NCBI GenBank assembly: GCA_012031335.1
Contig: JAAUTT010000060.1
Location: 1 to 11,576 of the forward strand
Length of the DNA: 11,576 nt
DNA from: Bacteroidales bacterium
GTDB taxonomy: Bacteria; Bacteroidota; Bacteroidia; Bacteroidales; JAAUTT01
Direction: 5' to 3'
In this document: positions 1 through 10,400 of the stretch, piece by piece
How the letters are laid out: each line of letters starts with the position of its first letter
Position numbering within the stretch: the stretch's first letter is position 1
Notes under the pieces: model-generated
Told to the model about the DNA's origin: nothing
What the model saw: the letters and a program-made list of their open reading frames with translations, nothing else
The model's database searches: none
Program-made: the position numbers and the translations under genes

Positions 1-1
1 A

Positions 2-349
2 GATAAGGAGCAGATATCCAGGGTTTTTATTAATCTCTTTAAAAATGCCATTCAGGCTGTTGATAAGGGGCAACAACCTGTAATCCATATAAGTATTAAT
101 TTAGAAGGAAGAATTGCTGTTGTTAAAGTGAAAGACAACGGAAATGGAATTCCTGAGGAATTGAGAGAAAAATTATTCCGGCCTAACTTTACTACTAAAT
201 CAAGCGGAATGGGTTTAGGACTGGCAATAATAAAAAATATAATGGAAGAACTGGGTGGTTCAATCAGGTTTCTTACAGAGACAGGAAAGGGAACAACCTT
301 TATTCTGGAATTCCCGCTTTTAAATAAAGATGAAAAATCTTTAAAGTAA
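2..349 (+). CDS. Sensor histidine kinase, C-terminal ATPase domain (partial, 5' end outside window)
   Basis: Only the last 115 residues are present, read in frame from base 2 to a TAA stop. They form the HATPase_c catalytic domain of a two-component histidine kinase, which binds ATP and phosphorylates the kinase's own histidine. The boxes are in order: N box with NLFKNA (about residues 11-16), G1 box DNGNGIP (45-51), F box LFRPNFTTK (about 57-65) and G2 box GMGLGLAI (about 69-76). The FTTK...GMGLGL form is typical of NtrB/NtrY/AtoS-like kinases. The protein ends soon after the domain, so no receiver is fused at the C-terminus. The sensor and dimerisation parts are outside the window, so the signal is unknown. 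A probable promoter lies between it and the next gene, so the two are probably not one operon. No frame damage is seen in this part. Confidence 0.93.
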   Translation, partial: DKEQISRVFINLFKNAIQAVDKGQQPVIHISINLEGRIAVVKVKDNGNGIPEELREKLFRPNFTTKSSGMGLGLAIIKNIMEELGGSIRFLTETGKGTTFILEFPLLNKDEKSLK

Positions 350-457
350 AACAAGGGATTTATCATAACCAAAATCAACCGTTTATCGTACACTTATTAA
401 TTTGATTTATTAAATATATTTCTAATTTTGCTAAAGCCATCTTGAACTTTACTTAAC
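350..457. other. Intergenic region between kinase and T9SS cargo gene
   Basis: This 108-nt AT-rich gap holds the promoter candidate described separately. No clear rho-independent terminator for the upstream kinase gene is visible, because there is no GC-rich stem followed by a T-run. Confidence 0.6.
401..430 (+). promoter_or_regulatory. Candidate Bacteroidota-type promoter (-33 TTTG / -7 TAATTTTG)
   Basis: TTTG lies at 401-404 and TAATTTTG at 423-430, a perfect match to the Bacteroidota -7 consensus TAnnTTTG recognised by the primary sigma factor of this phylum. The 18-nt gap is close to the usual 19-21. Transcription would begin around 434-438, leaving a leader of about 20 nt before the TTG start at 458. 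It would drive the T9SS cargo/PorP/PKD operon. The match is by eye only. Confidence 0.5.
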
Positions 458-3400
458 TTGAAACGATTCGTATACATATTTTTTCTGATTTTATCACTTA
501 CATGTGGAGTTCTGAATGCACAGAGCCAAACAGATATTAAAGGCATTATTAATAAGTATGTTAAGGTTACTACGGTTGTTAATGCTCTTTCAGTTAATGT
601 AAGTTCTTCAATAGATTTTGCTCAGGGCGATACGGTTATGATTGTACAGATGAAAGGTGCAAAATATTCATCCGACGATCCCAATGTTATTGACGACCCG
701 GTTAATATGGGAAAATACGAATTAACCGTCGTAAATACGGTTTCCGGAAATACAATTACATTCAACTCTCCGCTAAAAATACATATAATGCTCAGGAATC
801 AGTTCAACTCATAAGGGTACCTGCATTTAATCATGCCAAGGTTGTTGAAGAGCTTACCAGTGCAGCCTGGGATGGGGAAAAGGTGGAGTTTTGGTTGTTA
901 TAGCATCTGGTTCACTTGAGCTAATTGCAGATATAAATGTTACAGGAAAGGGATTCAGAGGCGGTACCCCTGTTACTGCTGTCACAGGAAAATGTTTTGC
1001 CACAAATCCCATTCCTTTTAACACCTATAATATTTTAGCCATTCACTCCGATAGTACTTCGGGAAAAAAGGGAGAAGGGGCTATATCGAACAGCTTTGGT
1101 TTTATATTTGGGAAGGGACCGCTGGAAATAGCGGAGGAGCAGGTATGGGGTTGTATTCAGGTGGTGGTGGCGGTGGTAATTACGGTATTGGGGGAAACGG
1201 CGCAAAAGAAAGCTGTGCTGGAGAAGACGACTGGAATTGGGGTGGAAACGGAGGACGTATCGATGGCCAATACTTCAGTAATTTTTTAATTCATCGGCGG
1301 ATTTTTCTTGGCGGCGGCGGTGGAAGCGGTATTCAAAAAACATCATCTTCAGGCACCATTGGTGGAAATGGCGGAGGAATTGTTATCATTCTAACCCCAT
1401 ATTTGGTACCAAATAGTTATAATATAATTGCCAACGGAGCCGATGTTAACGGACTCGTGAGCGACGGATCATCTTCGGGTGGTGGCGGTGGTGGTGGAAT
1501 GATACTGCTGGCAGTTGATTCTGTAAAGAACAGTTTAAAAGCCAGTGTTAAGGGAGGAAAGGGTGGTAGTACCTCAGGTGCAAACTGTGTAGGACATGGT
1601 GGAGGTGGTGGAGGTGGTTTGTTTGGTTTACAGGAAAACATTTCCATTTTCACAGTTAAATTTAAGTGGGGGCGAACCGGGAACTGGAATTTGTTATGTA
1701 TCCTCTACAGGAGGTAGCCAGGGAGATTCCCTGAACAGATTATTGTTGCCATTAACCGGTTTTCTGAATAACCTTATTTATGCCGAAAGTAAAACATGCT
1801 ATAATACAAAACAATATATAAAAGGTAGTAAACCTCAGGGAGGAAATGGTGCTTATACATATTTATGGGAATATCGTGATAATGTTACATCACCCTGGAT
1901 AGCTGCTCCTGGTAAAAACGATAGTATTGATTATAAAACAGCTTTCCTGACGGATACATCTCAATTTCGAAGAAAAGTGACTTCTGATGGCATGACCGAT
2001 ATTAGCAGATCCGTTACAATTAATGTATTTCCACAGATTACCAATAACGTTGTCGATCCAGATACTACACTTTGTTATGGATCTAAATCTGTTATAATCC
2101 GAGGCGCTGTTGCCGGGGGAGGGAAAGGTAATATTCAATACGAGTGGTCGCAACGAACCATTTCAAGTACTTGGGAACTAGCACCGGCAGATGTGCGATT
2201 CAACAAAGATCTGACTATATTGGCCGATGAGTCCAGATATTACCGGCGTAAAGCTACATCTGAATATTGCAGTATTTACGATTCAGTAAAAGTGGATATA
2301 TTACCTGTAATTACAAATAATCTTGTCTCTCCGCGGCAAACGATATGCTCAGGTGCTGTTCCGGCTTCATTTCAGGGAAGCACTCCGGTGGGAGGAAATA
2401 ATGGATCCTATAAATACAGATGGCAACGGAGCGACGATTCTCTGAACTGGACAAATGAAGGCATCTCTGTTAAGGATTTTGCAAATCCTCCGGCGCTGTC
2501 TCAAACCAGATATTACAGACGAATTGTTCTGTCAGGATTAAATGATTGCTGTAGAGATACCAGTAAAAACATAAAAATTATAGTTCTGCCAAACATAACC
2601 AATAATTCAGTGTCCTCTGATCAAACCATATGTGAAGCTTCGAAACCTGATTTGTTCAATGGAAGCCAACCTTTGGGAGGAGATATTATTGATGGTTATC
2701 GGTATAAATGGGAAATCAGCAAAAATGGCGCTTCGTGGGATTCTGTTCAATATTCTGATGCAATAATTAATTTCCAGGCTAATGAACAGGATTCAACCCG
2801 CTTTTCAGACGTATTGTTTTTCAGGACTGAAAGATTGTTGTAAAAGTACCAGTAACAGCATTAAAATAACAGTTCAGCCCAAGATAAAATTTAATCAGAT
2901 AGTTGGGGATACCACAGTATGCGATAACACAGTTCCCTGGACTATTAGAGGGAAATCGCAATCATTTACAGGAGGTGATAATGTTCAGTATTTTGCAAAA
3001 TGGCTTCAGAAAAAGACAAACGGTACATGGCAGGATGCCACAGGAATCATAAATCAATTGGACTACCAGCCCCTGCTTTAACTGATACATGCTTTTATAA
3101 AGACGTATAAGCTCCGGATCATGTGCTGACACTTCCAATATAGTAACCATAAAAGTTCTTAATCTGATAGTTGGAAACAATATTGAGGGAACATCTGCAG
3201 TTTGCGATGGTTTTCCGGCTGGTGTGATTTCCAGTGGAGAGATATCTGGTGGTGAACCTGGGGTATATAAAATTACGTGGGAGAAAAGTTCAGACAATTC
3301 AAATTGGACACCAATTGCAACCGAAAATACCAGTCAGTTACAACCAGGTATTTTACCTTCCGATTTATATTTCAGAAGGATTATAAAATCAGGCCCTTAT

Positions 3401-3975
3401 GATTGCTGCTTAAGTACAAGCAACACTTTTGCAATAACAGTGGATAAAAAACCCGATTTAGCTGAGGCTGGATCGGATAGAGAAATTGTTTACCAGGACA
3501 CTTTTTACATTCGCGCAAAACTGCCGGATATTGGAACTGGTGTTTGGACAACCGGTTCTGATGCCACTATTGTTGATCCTGATGCATTCGTTTCGGAAGT
3601 AAGGGGCCTAACATTTGGGGAATATGTATTTTATTGGACAGTAACCAATGGTGTTTGTCCTGCAGTTTCCGACAGTGTTGTTTTAATATTGAACGATATT
3701 AAGCGTTTTACCGGATTTTCACCCAATGGTGATAATATTAACGATTTTTTGTAATTGAAGGATTGGATAAAGCTCAGGATAAGGAATTAACCATTTTTAA
3801 CCGGTGGGGAGTTGAAGTCTTCCGTTCAGTCAATTATGAAAATAACTGGGATGGGAAAGGAAAGAATGGGAATGATTTGCCTGAAGACACTTATTATTAC
3901 GTATTGAAAATCAATGATATTTTCAAGAATGGTGAACAAAGGAAATATAGTGGTTATGTAGTTATTAAAAGATAG
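458..3975 (+). CDS. Large T9SS-exported surface protein with glycine-rich region, six repeats and type B C-terminal sorting domain (frame-interrupted)
   Basis: The reconstructed protein is about 1,175 residues. It starts at TTG 458, the only start giving an N-terminal signal peptide (MKRFVYIFFLILSLTCG, cleavage near LNAQSQ). Next come an N-terminal beta-rich domain with GKGFRGG (about residues 165-171), a glycine-rich segment (about 220-390), six repeats of about 90-97 residues (about 440-1000), and a linker. The end is a gliding-motility/T9SS type B sorting domain with FSPNGDNIND, IFNRWGVEVF, NNWDGKGKNG and a terminal YVVIKR. That domain directs export through the type IX system to the cell surface. 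Ten one-base losses in or next to homopolymers break the frame, near 776, 880, 1113, 1623, 1635, 2804, 2820, 3073, 3100 and 3748. Adding one base at each gives one open frame, and net phase agrees. The PorP/SprF gene follows with no gap. An adhesin or structural surface role is inferred; no enzymatic domain is seen. Confidence 0.88.
1121..1626 (+). repeat. Glycine-rich low-complexity coding segment
   Basis: The T9SS cargo gene encodes four or more runs of five to eight glycines here (near 1159, 1309, 1480 and 1600) using mixed GGT/GGA/GGC codons. They are separated by short ordinary stretches such as the one containing IVIILTPYLVP. Runs of this kind occur in other Bacteroidota type B sorted proteins after a GKGFRGG motif. 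The opposite strand gives polyproline open frames, which are shadows. Slippage or assembly collapse could alter its true length. Confidence 0.8.
1767..3460 (+). repeat. Six tandem diverged protein repeats of about 90-97 residues
   Basis: Approximate units are 1767-2042, 2043-2315, 2316-2600, 2601-2889, 2890-3160 and 3161-3460. The shared pattern is NN..V...TxC near the start, then G..P.GG.....Y.W..S.....W, then YYRR or FFRR followed by SG..DCC..TSN, and a closing I.V.P. The third, fourth and sixth units have the clearest SGxxDCC motif; the second has SEYC and the fifth SGSC, and the first lacks the second cysteine. The units look like Ig-like beta-sandwich surface repeats, probably with a disulfide between the early and late cysteines (inference). 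The copies are well diverged at DNA level, so assembly collapse is less likely here than in the glycine-rich part. Confidence 0.8.
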
Positions 3976-4893
3976 ATGAAGAAATTATTTATCATATTAT
4001 GTTTTGTTATTCTGAACATTTATGCTGGCAAAGCACAACATTTTCCGGTTTATAGTCAGTATATGATGAATGGTCTTTCCATTAACCCTGCCTATGCCGG
4101 TAGCCGCGATGTATTTTCTGCCACTTTTCTTTTACGAAAACAATGGGTAGGATTTGAAGGGGCACCTACAATTTTTTCTTTAGGAGCACATTTACCATTT
4201 CGTAAGCAGAATGCAGCTTTAGGATTGATAGCTTATAACGAATCTATCGGTATTGAAAACTCAACAGGCCTCTTTGTCAATTATGCCTATCGCGTAAGGC
4301 TTGGTAACGGAAAGTTAGCTTTTGGTCTAAAGGGTGGTTTTAATCTGGTAAAAGAACAAAATACTAAAATTACACTCCGAGATCCTTTAACCGATGCAGC
4401 TTTTGAGGGAAATAACGAAAACCGTTTTATGCCAAATTTTGGCTTTGGCATGTACTATTCAAATACAAAATTCTTCGCCGGTTTATCCTTGCCCTCAATG
4501 CTGAATTACAATTCGAATGGGGAATCAGCTAAAACTGACTTTAAAACCTACAATGTATTGTTAACGGGCGGGTATTTAATAAAGTTCAACGAAAACTTTA
4601 AATTAAAACCATCTACCCTCATTAAATATAAATATGAATCTGATGTTCAGTATGATTTGAATTTTAATGCCATATTTTTCAAAAACGATATGCTATGGGT
4701 GGGAGGGTCGTACCGGAATAAAGAAGCATGGATCGGGTTAATCGAAGTTCAGGTAACCCGTAAAATTCGGTTGGGATATTCTTATGATATCTCAATAGGT
4801 CCTTTAAGTAATTACAATAATGGTTCTCACGAAATCATGCTTCGTTATGAATGGCGCGATAAAGTTGCAACGCTAAATCCACTTTATTTTTAA
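3976..4893 (+). CDS. PorP/SprF family type IX secretion membrane protein
   Basis: The product has 305 residues, normal for PorP/SprF proteins, and is intact. A signal peptide (MKKLFIILCFVILNIYAGKAQ) is followed by the family signature PVYSQYMMNGLSINPAYAGS at about residues 23-42. The rest is an alternating, aromatic-rich pattern typical of an outer-membrane beta barrel (for example GFGMYYSNTKFFAGLSLPS). Family members sit in the outer membrane, and many are encoded directly beside a type B sorting-domain protein that they help export or attach. The same pairing is seen here, since the start codon directly follows the upstream stop (TAGATG). It is therefore probably the dedicated partner of the large cargo protein and not necessarily the core PorP of the secretion machine. 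The gene shows no frame break. Confidence 0.94.
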   Translation: MKKLFIILCFVILNIYAGKAQHFPVYSQYMMNGLSINPAYAGSRDVFSATFLLRKQWVGFEGAPTIFSLGAHLPFRKQNAALGLIAYNESIGIENSTGLFVNYAYRVRLGNGKLAFGLKGGFNLVKEQNTKITLRDPLTDAAFEGNNENRFMPNFGFGMYYSNTKFFAGLSLPSMLNYNSNGESAKTDFKTYNVLLTGGYLIKFNENFKLKPSTLIKYKYESDVQYDLNFNAIFFKNDMLWVGGSYRNKEAWIGLIEVQVTRKIRLGYSYDISIGPLSNYNNGSHEIMLRYEWRDKVATLNPLYF

Positions 4894-4896
4894 TTT

Positions 4897-6305
4897 ATGT
4901 ACAGGGGTATTTTATTTTTGGATTTTTTTTTACTGGATATCTTTTACTGATAACCTGCGGGCGGGTAAACAGTCAAAATTTATTTGAAATACAATCTCTG
5001 GAATTTAATACACGTGAATACGATGAATTTGCGCCTGTTATTTATGGGAATGGTCTTGTATTTAACACCTATCGTACCCGCCATGTTTATAAATCGGAAG
5101 TTGACCTGCAGGAAAAAGTAATTAACGACTTATATTTTATTTCAAAAAAGGAAGATGGTAAATGGAGCGAATTGCAATATTTTTCTAACGAATTGAATTC
5201 CAAATTCCATGAAGGAAAAAGTACTTTTACAAAAGATGGCAATACCATATTTTTTACCCGGGTACAGGATTCCACAGGGTACATTTATCGGGCAGTAAAA
5301 TCCGGTGGAGAATGGGGAAGTCAGGTTTATATTTCATTAAATTCCGATAAATATTGGATTAAAGATCCATGTTTGAGTACTGATGGAAAAAAAATGATTT
5401 TTTGCATCCAAAGCTCCCGGTGGATATGGCGGGTATGATCTGTATGTTTCGGTATTCGAAAGAGGTGACTGGGGCCCCACGTAATCTTGGCTCCCTTGTA
5501 AATACAAAAGGCGATGAAACAGGGCCCTTTATTCATGCCAATGGGAAGCTGTATTTTTCTTCGAACAAACTTCCAGGGGCTTTAAGAGATGATATATTTT
5601 ATACTCGCGAAGTCAACGGGAAATGGATAACTCCCAAAAGGCTGCCTGATAATATAAATTCGAACCGCGATGACAGATATTATATTTCAGGTCCCGGAGA
5701 CACTACCGGATATTTTTGCAGCAACCGTAACCGATCTTTTGATATTTTCAGTTTTCGTTCGTTATGGCCAAAGTTTGACAATTGTAAACCATTGGAAAAG
5801 AATAGTTACAAGTATTTATTTTCAGGAAGGTTCGGTTGATACCGATACAACTACCTGGTTGTATGAATGGGATTTTGGTGATGGTACAAAAATCAAAGGT
5901 AAAAAAGGCCGAAGCAGAACATTTATTTGCATCTACAGGTCAGTATATAATCCAATTAAATGTAGTAGATACGCTTACAGGTGAGATTTTGCTGAATGAA
6001 GATACGTATCCCTTTGATGTAATGGATATAGAGCAGGCCTATATTTCTTCCCCAGATACTGTTGTTGCTGAGTTATCAGTTAAATTTGATGCAAGTGCTA
6101 CTAATCTTCCGGAATTTAAAAAAATAGAGTATTACTATTGGGATTTTGGTGATGGTGAAAGAGAAGTGGGATTATCTCCGGAACATAACTTCCTTGTGCC
6201 CGGAAATTATAATGTTAGGCTTTGTGTACAATCTTCGGCTGATGAAATGGTAGTTTTAAGCAATCGTGTGTAAGTAAAGATATTGTTGTTATAAAAACGC
6301 CTTAA
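4897..6305 (+). CDS. Secreted WD40-like (PD40) beta-propeller and PKD-domain protein (frame-interrupted)
   Basis: The reconstructed protein is about 470 residues, starting at ATG 4897, three bases after the PorP/SprF stop. A hydrophobic N-terminus leads to a signal-peptidase site near VNSQ. Residues about 40-300 hold WD40-like PD40 repeats, including APVIYGNGLVFNT, TFTKDGNTIFFTR, a GGYGGYDLYVS stretch and FIHANGKLYFSSN. Two PKD domains follow, marked by YEWDFGDG (near 5863) and YYWDFGDG (near 6137). The order recalls OmpA-fused PD40/PKD proteins of Bacteroidota envelopes, but no OmpA peptidoglycan-binding domain is present. Frame breaks lie in or beside homopolymers near 4920 (one T lost), 5400, 5473, 5819 and 5893 (net +1: one base gained or two lost) and 6269 (one lost). 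The last correction moves the stop from 6273 to 6305. A periplasmic or surface accessory to the cargo/PorP pair is likely; its exact role is unknown. Confidence 0.85.
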
Positions 6306-6428
6306 TGCTAATGACTTGAACTTGTTTTTTTAACTTTTTCCGTTAATATTTAACAGGAAATTGGGTTATTTTTTTAACTTCGATTAGAAATTGATATTTT
6401 ACATATATCTGGTGTTGAATTTTTTTAT
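6306..6428. other. Intergenic region separating two gene blocks
   Basis: This 123-nt, very AT-rich gap contains an imperfect hairpin followed by a T-run (listed separately). I see no convincing TAnnTTTG box upstream of the next start. TAACTTCG at 6375-6382 differs at one fixed position but has no properly spaced -33 element. Whether the downstream genes have their own promoter is undecided. Confidence 0.5.
6337..6375 (+). terminator. Possible weak terminator hairpin after the PKD gene
   Basis: TTTCC-GTTAA (6337-6346) pairs with TTAAC-GGAAA (6350-6360) around a TAT loop, with one bulged A at 6355. A seven-T run ends at 6375, about eight bases after the stem. The stem is AT-rich and the T-run is not adjacent, so termination is only possible, not established. 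Confidence 0.3.
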
Positions 6429-7400
6429 ATGAGGCGAGCTGTATTACTAACTGGATTTGCAATTTTATACTGTAATCTGATATTTTCACAACCGGTGCCG
6501 GGCGAGGATGAAAATATTCCCTTTTAATGACCTTTGGAACCAAAGCAGAAAAATCCTGGGGCGACGATGATTTTTCCCAAACCTTTTTTCTTTCTTATAC
6601 CTGAGAATTATAAAGACCCGGTATTTATTAAAGTTTTTGATCCTGATGTAGGTGGCGTTATTGATGAATTAAACGGCACATTCGACACTCAAATGACATA
6701 TTCGGTTTATGGAGGCAAAGAATGCTTTACCCATCCCGATGCTATCGGTACCGATCCGGTTGGTAAATACAAAAGTGGAAATCAGTTAGCTACAAAAACG
6801 TTTGGGGTTAATCCCCGCTACGATAACAATTGGTATACCTTTGGACCATTCAACCCAACAGAAGGAGAATATTCCAAGAGATATGGAGGATATGTTTTTA
6901 AAATCATATGCGATGGAATATCGGGAGATGATGGAAATATGTATCGTTATTTCCTGAGTACTTCAGCAAGCATAAATAAATCTATTGAAGGAGCCTATGC
7001 TTTTGCCTACGAGTACTCCTTCCGCATGCACGACGATCCAAAGGAAGTATCTCATATCTATCCGTATGTTGATGACAGGGTTGTAACACTTAAGCAAATG
7101 AATTTTGACTGGGATAAGGATGGATTCATCAGAGTAGTTTCGGTGGCACGTAAAGGTCAGATGTGCGAAACATCCAATGATAATGAATGGGTTAATTCTG
7201 AATTTAAAATTCTTGCTGAAGAAAAGAATACATCACTCGATTTTCAATTTATAAAGAAAAGCAACCCGGTTGTGAAGAATAACAATGTAGTTGTTAATGT
7301 ACGAAACCAGTATGGAGAAATGCTACAATTCAACACTATTCCGATCGGTGGTGTCCCAAAATATAAATTTGGAGGAATTAATGCTAAGCAAATTAAATAA
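6429..7400 (+). CDS. Secreted protein of unknown function, conserved-looking (frame-interrupted)
   Basis: About 323 residues. The start at ATG 6429 is supported by a clean signal peptide (MRRAVLLTGFAILYCNLIFSQ). The reading is broken twice: one T lost near 6523 and a net +1 change in the T-run near 6577. Restoring frame gives a continuous segment MTFGTKAEKSWGDDDF. The mature protein is rich in aromatic and acidic residues, with motifs such as VFDPDVGG, YSVYGGKECF, NWYTFGPFNPTEGEY, CDGISGDDGNMY and NFDWDKDGF. It has no membrane segment after the signal peptide and no sorting domain. The Asp/Gly-rich loops could bind calcium in a beta-sandwich fold, but this is only a guess. I recognise it as resembling uncharacterised Bacteroidota proteins and cannot name a family. 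It is followed after 14 nt by the propeller-phosphatase, so co-expression is likely and a role as ligand or partner of that sensor is possible. Confidence 0.82.
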
Positions 7401-7414
7401 AAAATCAATTGTGC

Positions 7415-10400
7415 ATGTGCTCTAACTTAAAGTTTATTCCGGTTTTCTTTTCTTACATTATTAATTGGTTTATCAGCAAATGCTCAGGTATACAAATTTC
7501 AAAAATATGGTGTACCCGAAGGTATTTGTCATCCTTTTGTATATTCGGTAAATCAGGATATTAATGGTTTTTTGTGGGTTTCCACCGGAACAGGATTGTG
7601 CAGATACGATGGTTTCAGTTTTACTCCTGCGGTTGCCGATTCCCTCACCGAAGCCTTTGCAGGAGTGAGTTTCAAAGATAGTAAAGGGAATCTATGGTTT
7701 GGGCACAGCAATGGATCTATAAGTGTTTTTAACGGGAGAAAATTTGAAGTTATTTCTGTTGAAGGAAATGTCACAAGCAGTATCAACGGCCTAACCGAAG
7801 ATAAGGATGGAAACATCCTGGCTATATCACAATCGAATGGGCTAATTAGAATTAATAAAAGAAAAAAAGCTGAAGTTTTAGTCAAACCCTTTGAAGGTAA
7901 GCTGCTTTATGCATTGAATATAACCATGCGCAATGAATTATTAATTGGGACTGACGATGGTGTTATTGTTTATAGTTATGGAGAAGATTTAAACAGCATA
8001 AAAGAAACAGGCAAAATTGAAAAAATAGCACTTTCTAAAGTCCAGTCAGTTTATAAACAGGGAAATGCTGATTTGTTTTTCATTGGAACAGAAGATGCCG
8101 GCTTTTTTAAGATATTTCGTAAAGAAGGTCAAAAACAGTTCCAGGTTGAAAACCTGGGAGCTGTTTTAAATCTTGAATATGAGAATATACAGGCAGTTTA
8201 TCAGGATTTGGAGAATAATCTGTGGATATCAACCTTTGGCAAAGGTTTGATTAAAGCTATAGTAAACGAGAATGGCAAAATACTGGATGCAATTAATTAC
8301 AACTCGGTAAATGGCCTTGGGAGTGATTATATAAAGAATGTTTTTCAGGACAGAGAAGGTAATATATGGGTGTCTACCTATGGAAATGGTTTAGCCGCGC
8401 TTGTAGATGAGTCTTTTACCTTTTTCGACTACAGGGATAAAATTGGTAAGAATATTTCTGCTGTAGCTTTTCATCCCGGAGGTTATTTTCTTGGAGGTGA
8501 TAAAGGTTTATTAAAGGTTACAAATGGAATAAAGAAGGAAGTAAAAATTCTTTGGTACAGGCAACGGATTACCTGCAGATAATGTAACATCCCTGCTCTA
8601 TAGCGATAATGGTACCTTATGGATTGGTACTGCAAAAAATGGTGTTTTTATGATGCTTCCGGGACAGACTTCTGTTTCGCAGTTTTTTAGAACTGATAAT
8701 TCCATCGGTAATTCGGTAAGTTCTTTAACACTCGCTGATAATGAATTATTTATTGCTACAAAAAACGGGATTTATCAGGTAAATTATCTCAATAAAAAAC
8801 AGAAACATATAAGTACATCGGAAGGTTTACCTCATAATAATATCAACCAGGTATTTACCGATTCCAAAAAGCATGTTCTCGTTGCCACAAACAGTAACTC
8901 ATTGTTTAGTCTTGATGGTAGTATTCAATTCAAACTCGACGAAAATGTTGAAATCGAATTTACTTGTATCGCTGAAGATTTTGAAGGTAATATTTGGGCA
9001 GGAACCAATGGCTCCGGGGTATTTAAATTTACCAGGAAAGAAGTAAAATATTACTCTCTTAAAACGTCAGGTCTAAAATCGGATTTCTGTTATGCCATGT
9101 CAGCCGACAATTCTGGAAACATATGGGTTGGCCATCGCATGGGATTGAGCAGAATTAGTGTCAAAAACGGGTTGATCAAGGTTTATGGTCCCGAAGCCGG
9201 AATTGATGGTGATGTTAATAAAAATGCAATAGTTCAGAATAAAAAGGGGAATTTATTATTTGGAACAAACTCCGGATTGGTCCATTATGAATCGACAAGG
9301 GGGAATACCAGAAAACAGGCACCGATTGTTAATATTACTTCCGTGCTGATTTCAGATAAGGAATATGACTTTACCGAACGAATTGTATTGCCATATTCTG
9401 CCTATAAAATGCGATTAGAGTTTATTGGACTAAATTACAGCAATCCTGAACAGGTTACTTACAAATATAAACTGGAGGGTTTCGATATTGATTGGTCCGA
9501 ACCTTCAACAACACGTTTTGCAATATATTCCAGGCTTACTGACGGAGACTATGAATTTCACCTGAAAGCTTCAAATAGCGATGGTGTTTGGAATGAGGAA
9601 CCTCTTATTCTCAAAATCAGAGTCAAAAAACCTTTCTGGAAAACCTGGTGGTTTATAAGTCTTGCTGTTATTGCCTTTGTAATTGGTGTTTATCTCATTA
9701 TTATAATAAGAGAGAAAAAACAGAAGGAATTTCAGATTTATCTTGAAAAAATGCTCGATGAACGAACCAAAGAAGTTCGGGAACAGAAAGAAGAAATAGA
9801 AATAAAAAACCGGGACATTACAGATAGTATTAACTATGCCCAACGTATTCAGGCAAGCATATTACCCTCGGTCCGTAAGTTGCAGCAATATTTTACCGGT
9901 TCATTTGTTTATTATGCACCACGGGATATCGTAAGCGGCGACTTTTACTGGTTTGATCAGTTACAGGGATCGAACAAGTTTATAATTGTCTGCGCCGACT
10001 CAACAGGTCACGGTGTACCCGGCGCTTTTATGTCTATGATTGGAACAACCCTTATTAAAGATATTTGTAATCGCCCTGATGTAAAATCTCCGGCCGATAT
10101 TTTGAATATTCTCGATAACGAAATCAAGGCAACATTAAACCAAAACCTCGAAGGTGAAAGACCAAACGACGGAATGGATATAATGGTGGTAGAACTCGAT
10201 GTAAAAACAAATATAATGCGCTGTTCTTCAGCAATGAGACCTTTTATAGTGTATCAGAACGGTGAACAGCTCTATTTCAAAGGAAGCCGGAATTCTATCG
10301 GAGGTCAGGTTCGTGAAGAAAAGATTTTCGAAACAGTGGAACTGCAATTAACCAAAGGTGATTTGATTTATATGTTCTCCGATGGTTATCCCGATCAGTT

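Noticed and set aside
1417..1653. Minus-strand open frame rich in polyproline
   Set aside because: It is the exact complement of the polyglycine tract of the T9SS cargo gene and has no independent start context or family match.
2962..3297. Minus-strand open frame of 111 codons
   Set aside because: It lies antisense to the fifth and sixth repeats of the cargo protein, with no recognisable domain or signal.
1767..3460. CRISPR or DNA-level tandem repeat
   Set aside because: The similarity is at protein level with diverged codons and unit lengths near 280 bases, with no short identical repeats or spacers.
458..3975. Reading the cargo region as several separate small genes or as a pseudogene
   Set aside because: Adjacent fragments join without loss of any domain after one-base homopolymer corrections, and the repeats continue across the breaks.
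5400..5480. Programmed ribosomal frameshifting at T- or G-runs
   Set aside because: Breaks occur at many unrelated sites and in both net directions, with no conserved slippery heptamer or downstream structure; a read-error origin is simpler.
7553..7885. Minus-strand open frame of 110 codons
   Set aside because: It is antisense to the first propeller repeats of the sensor phosphatase, whose coding sense is clear.
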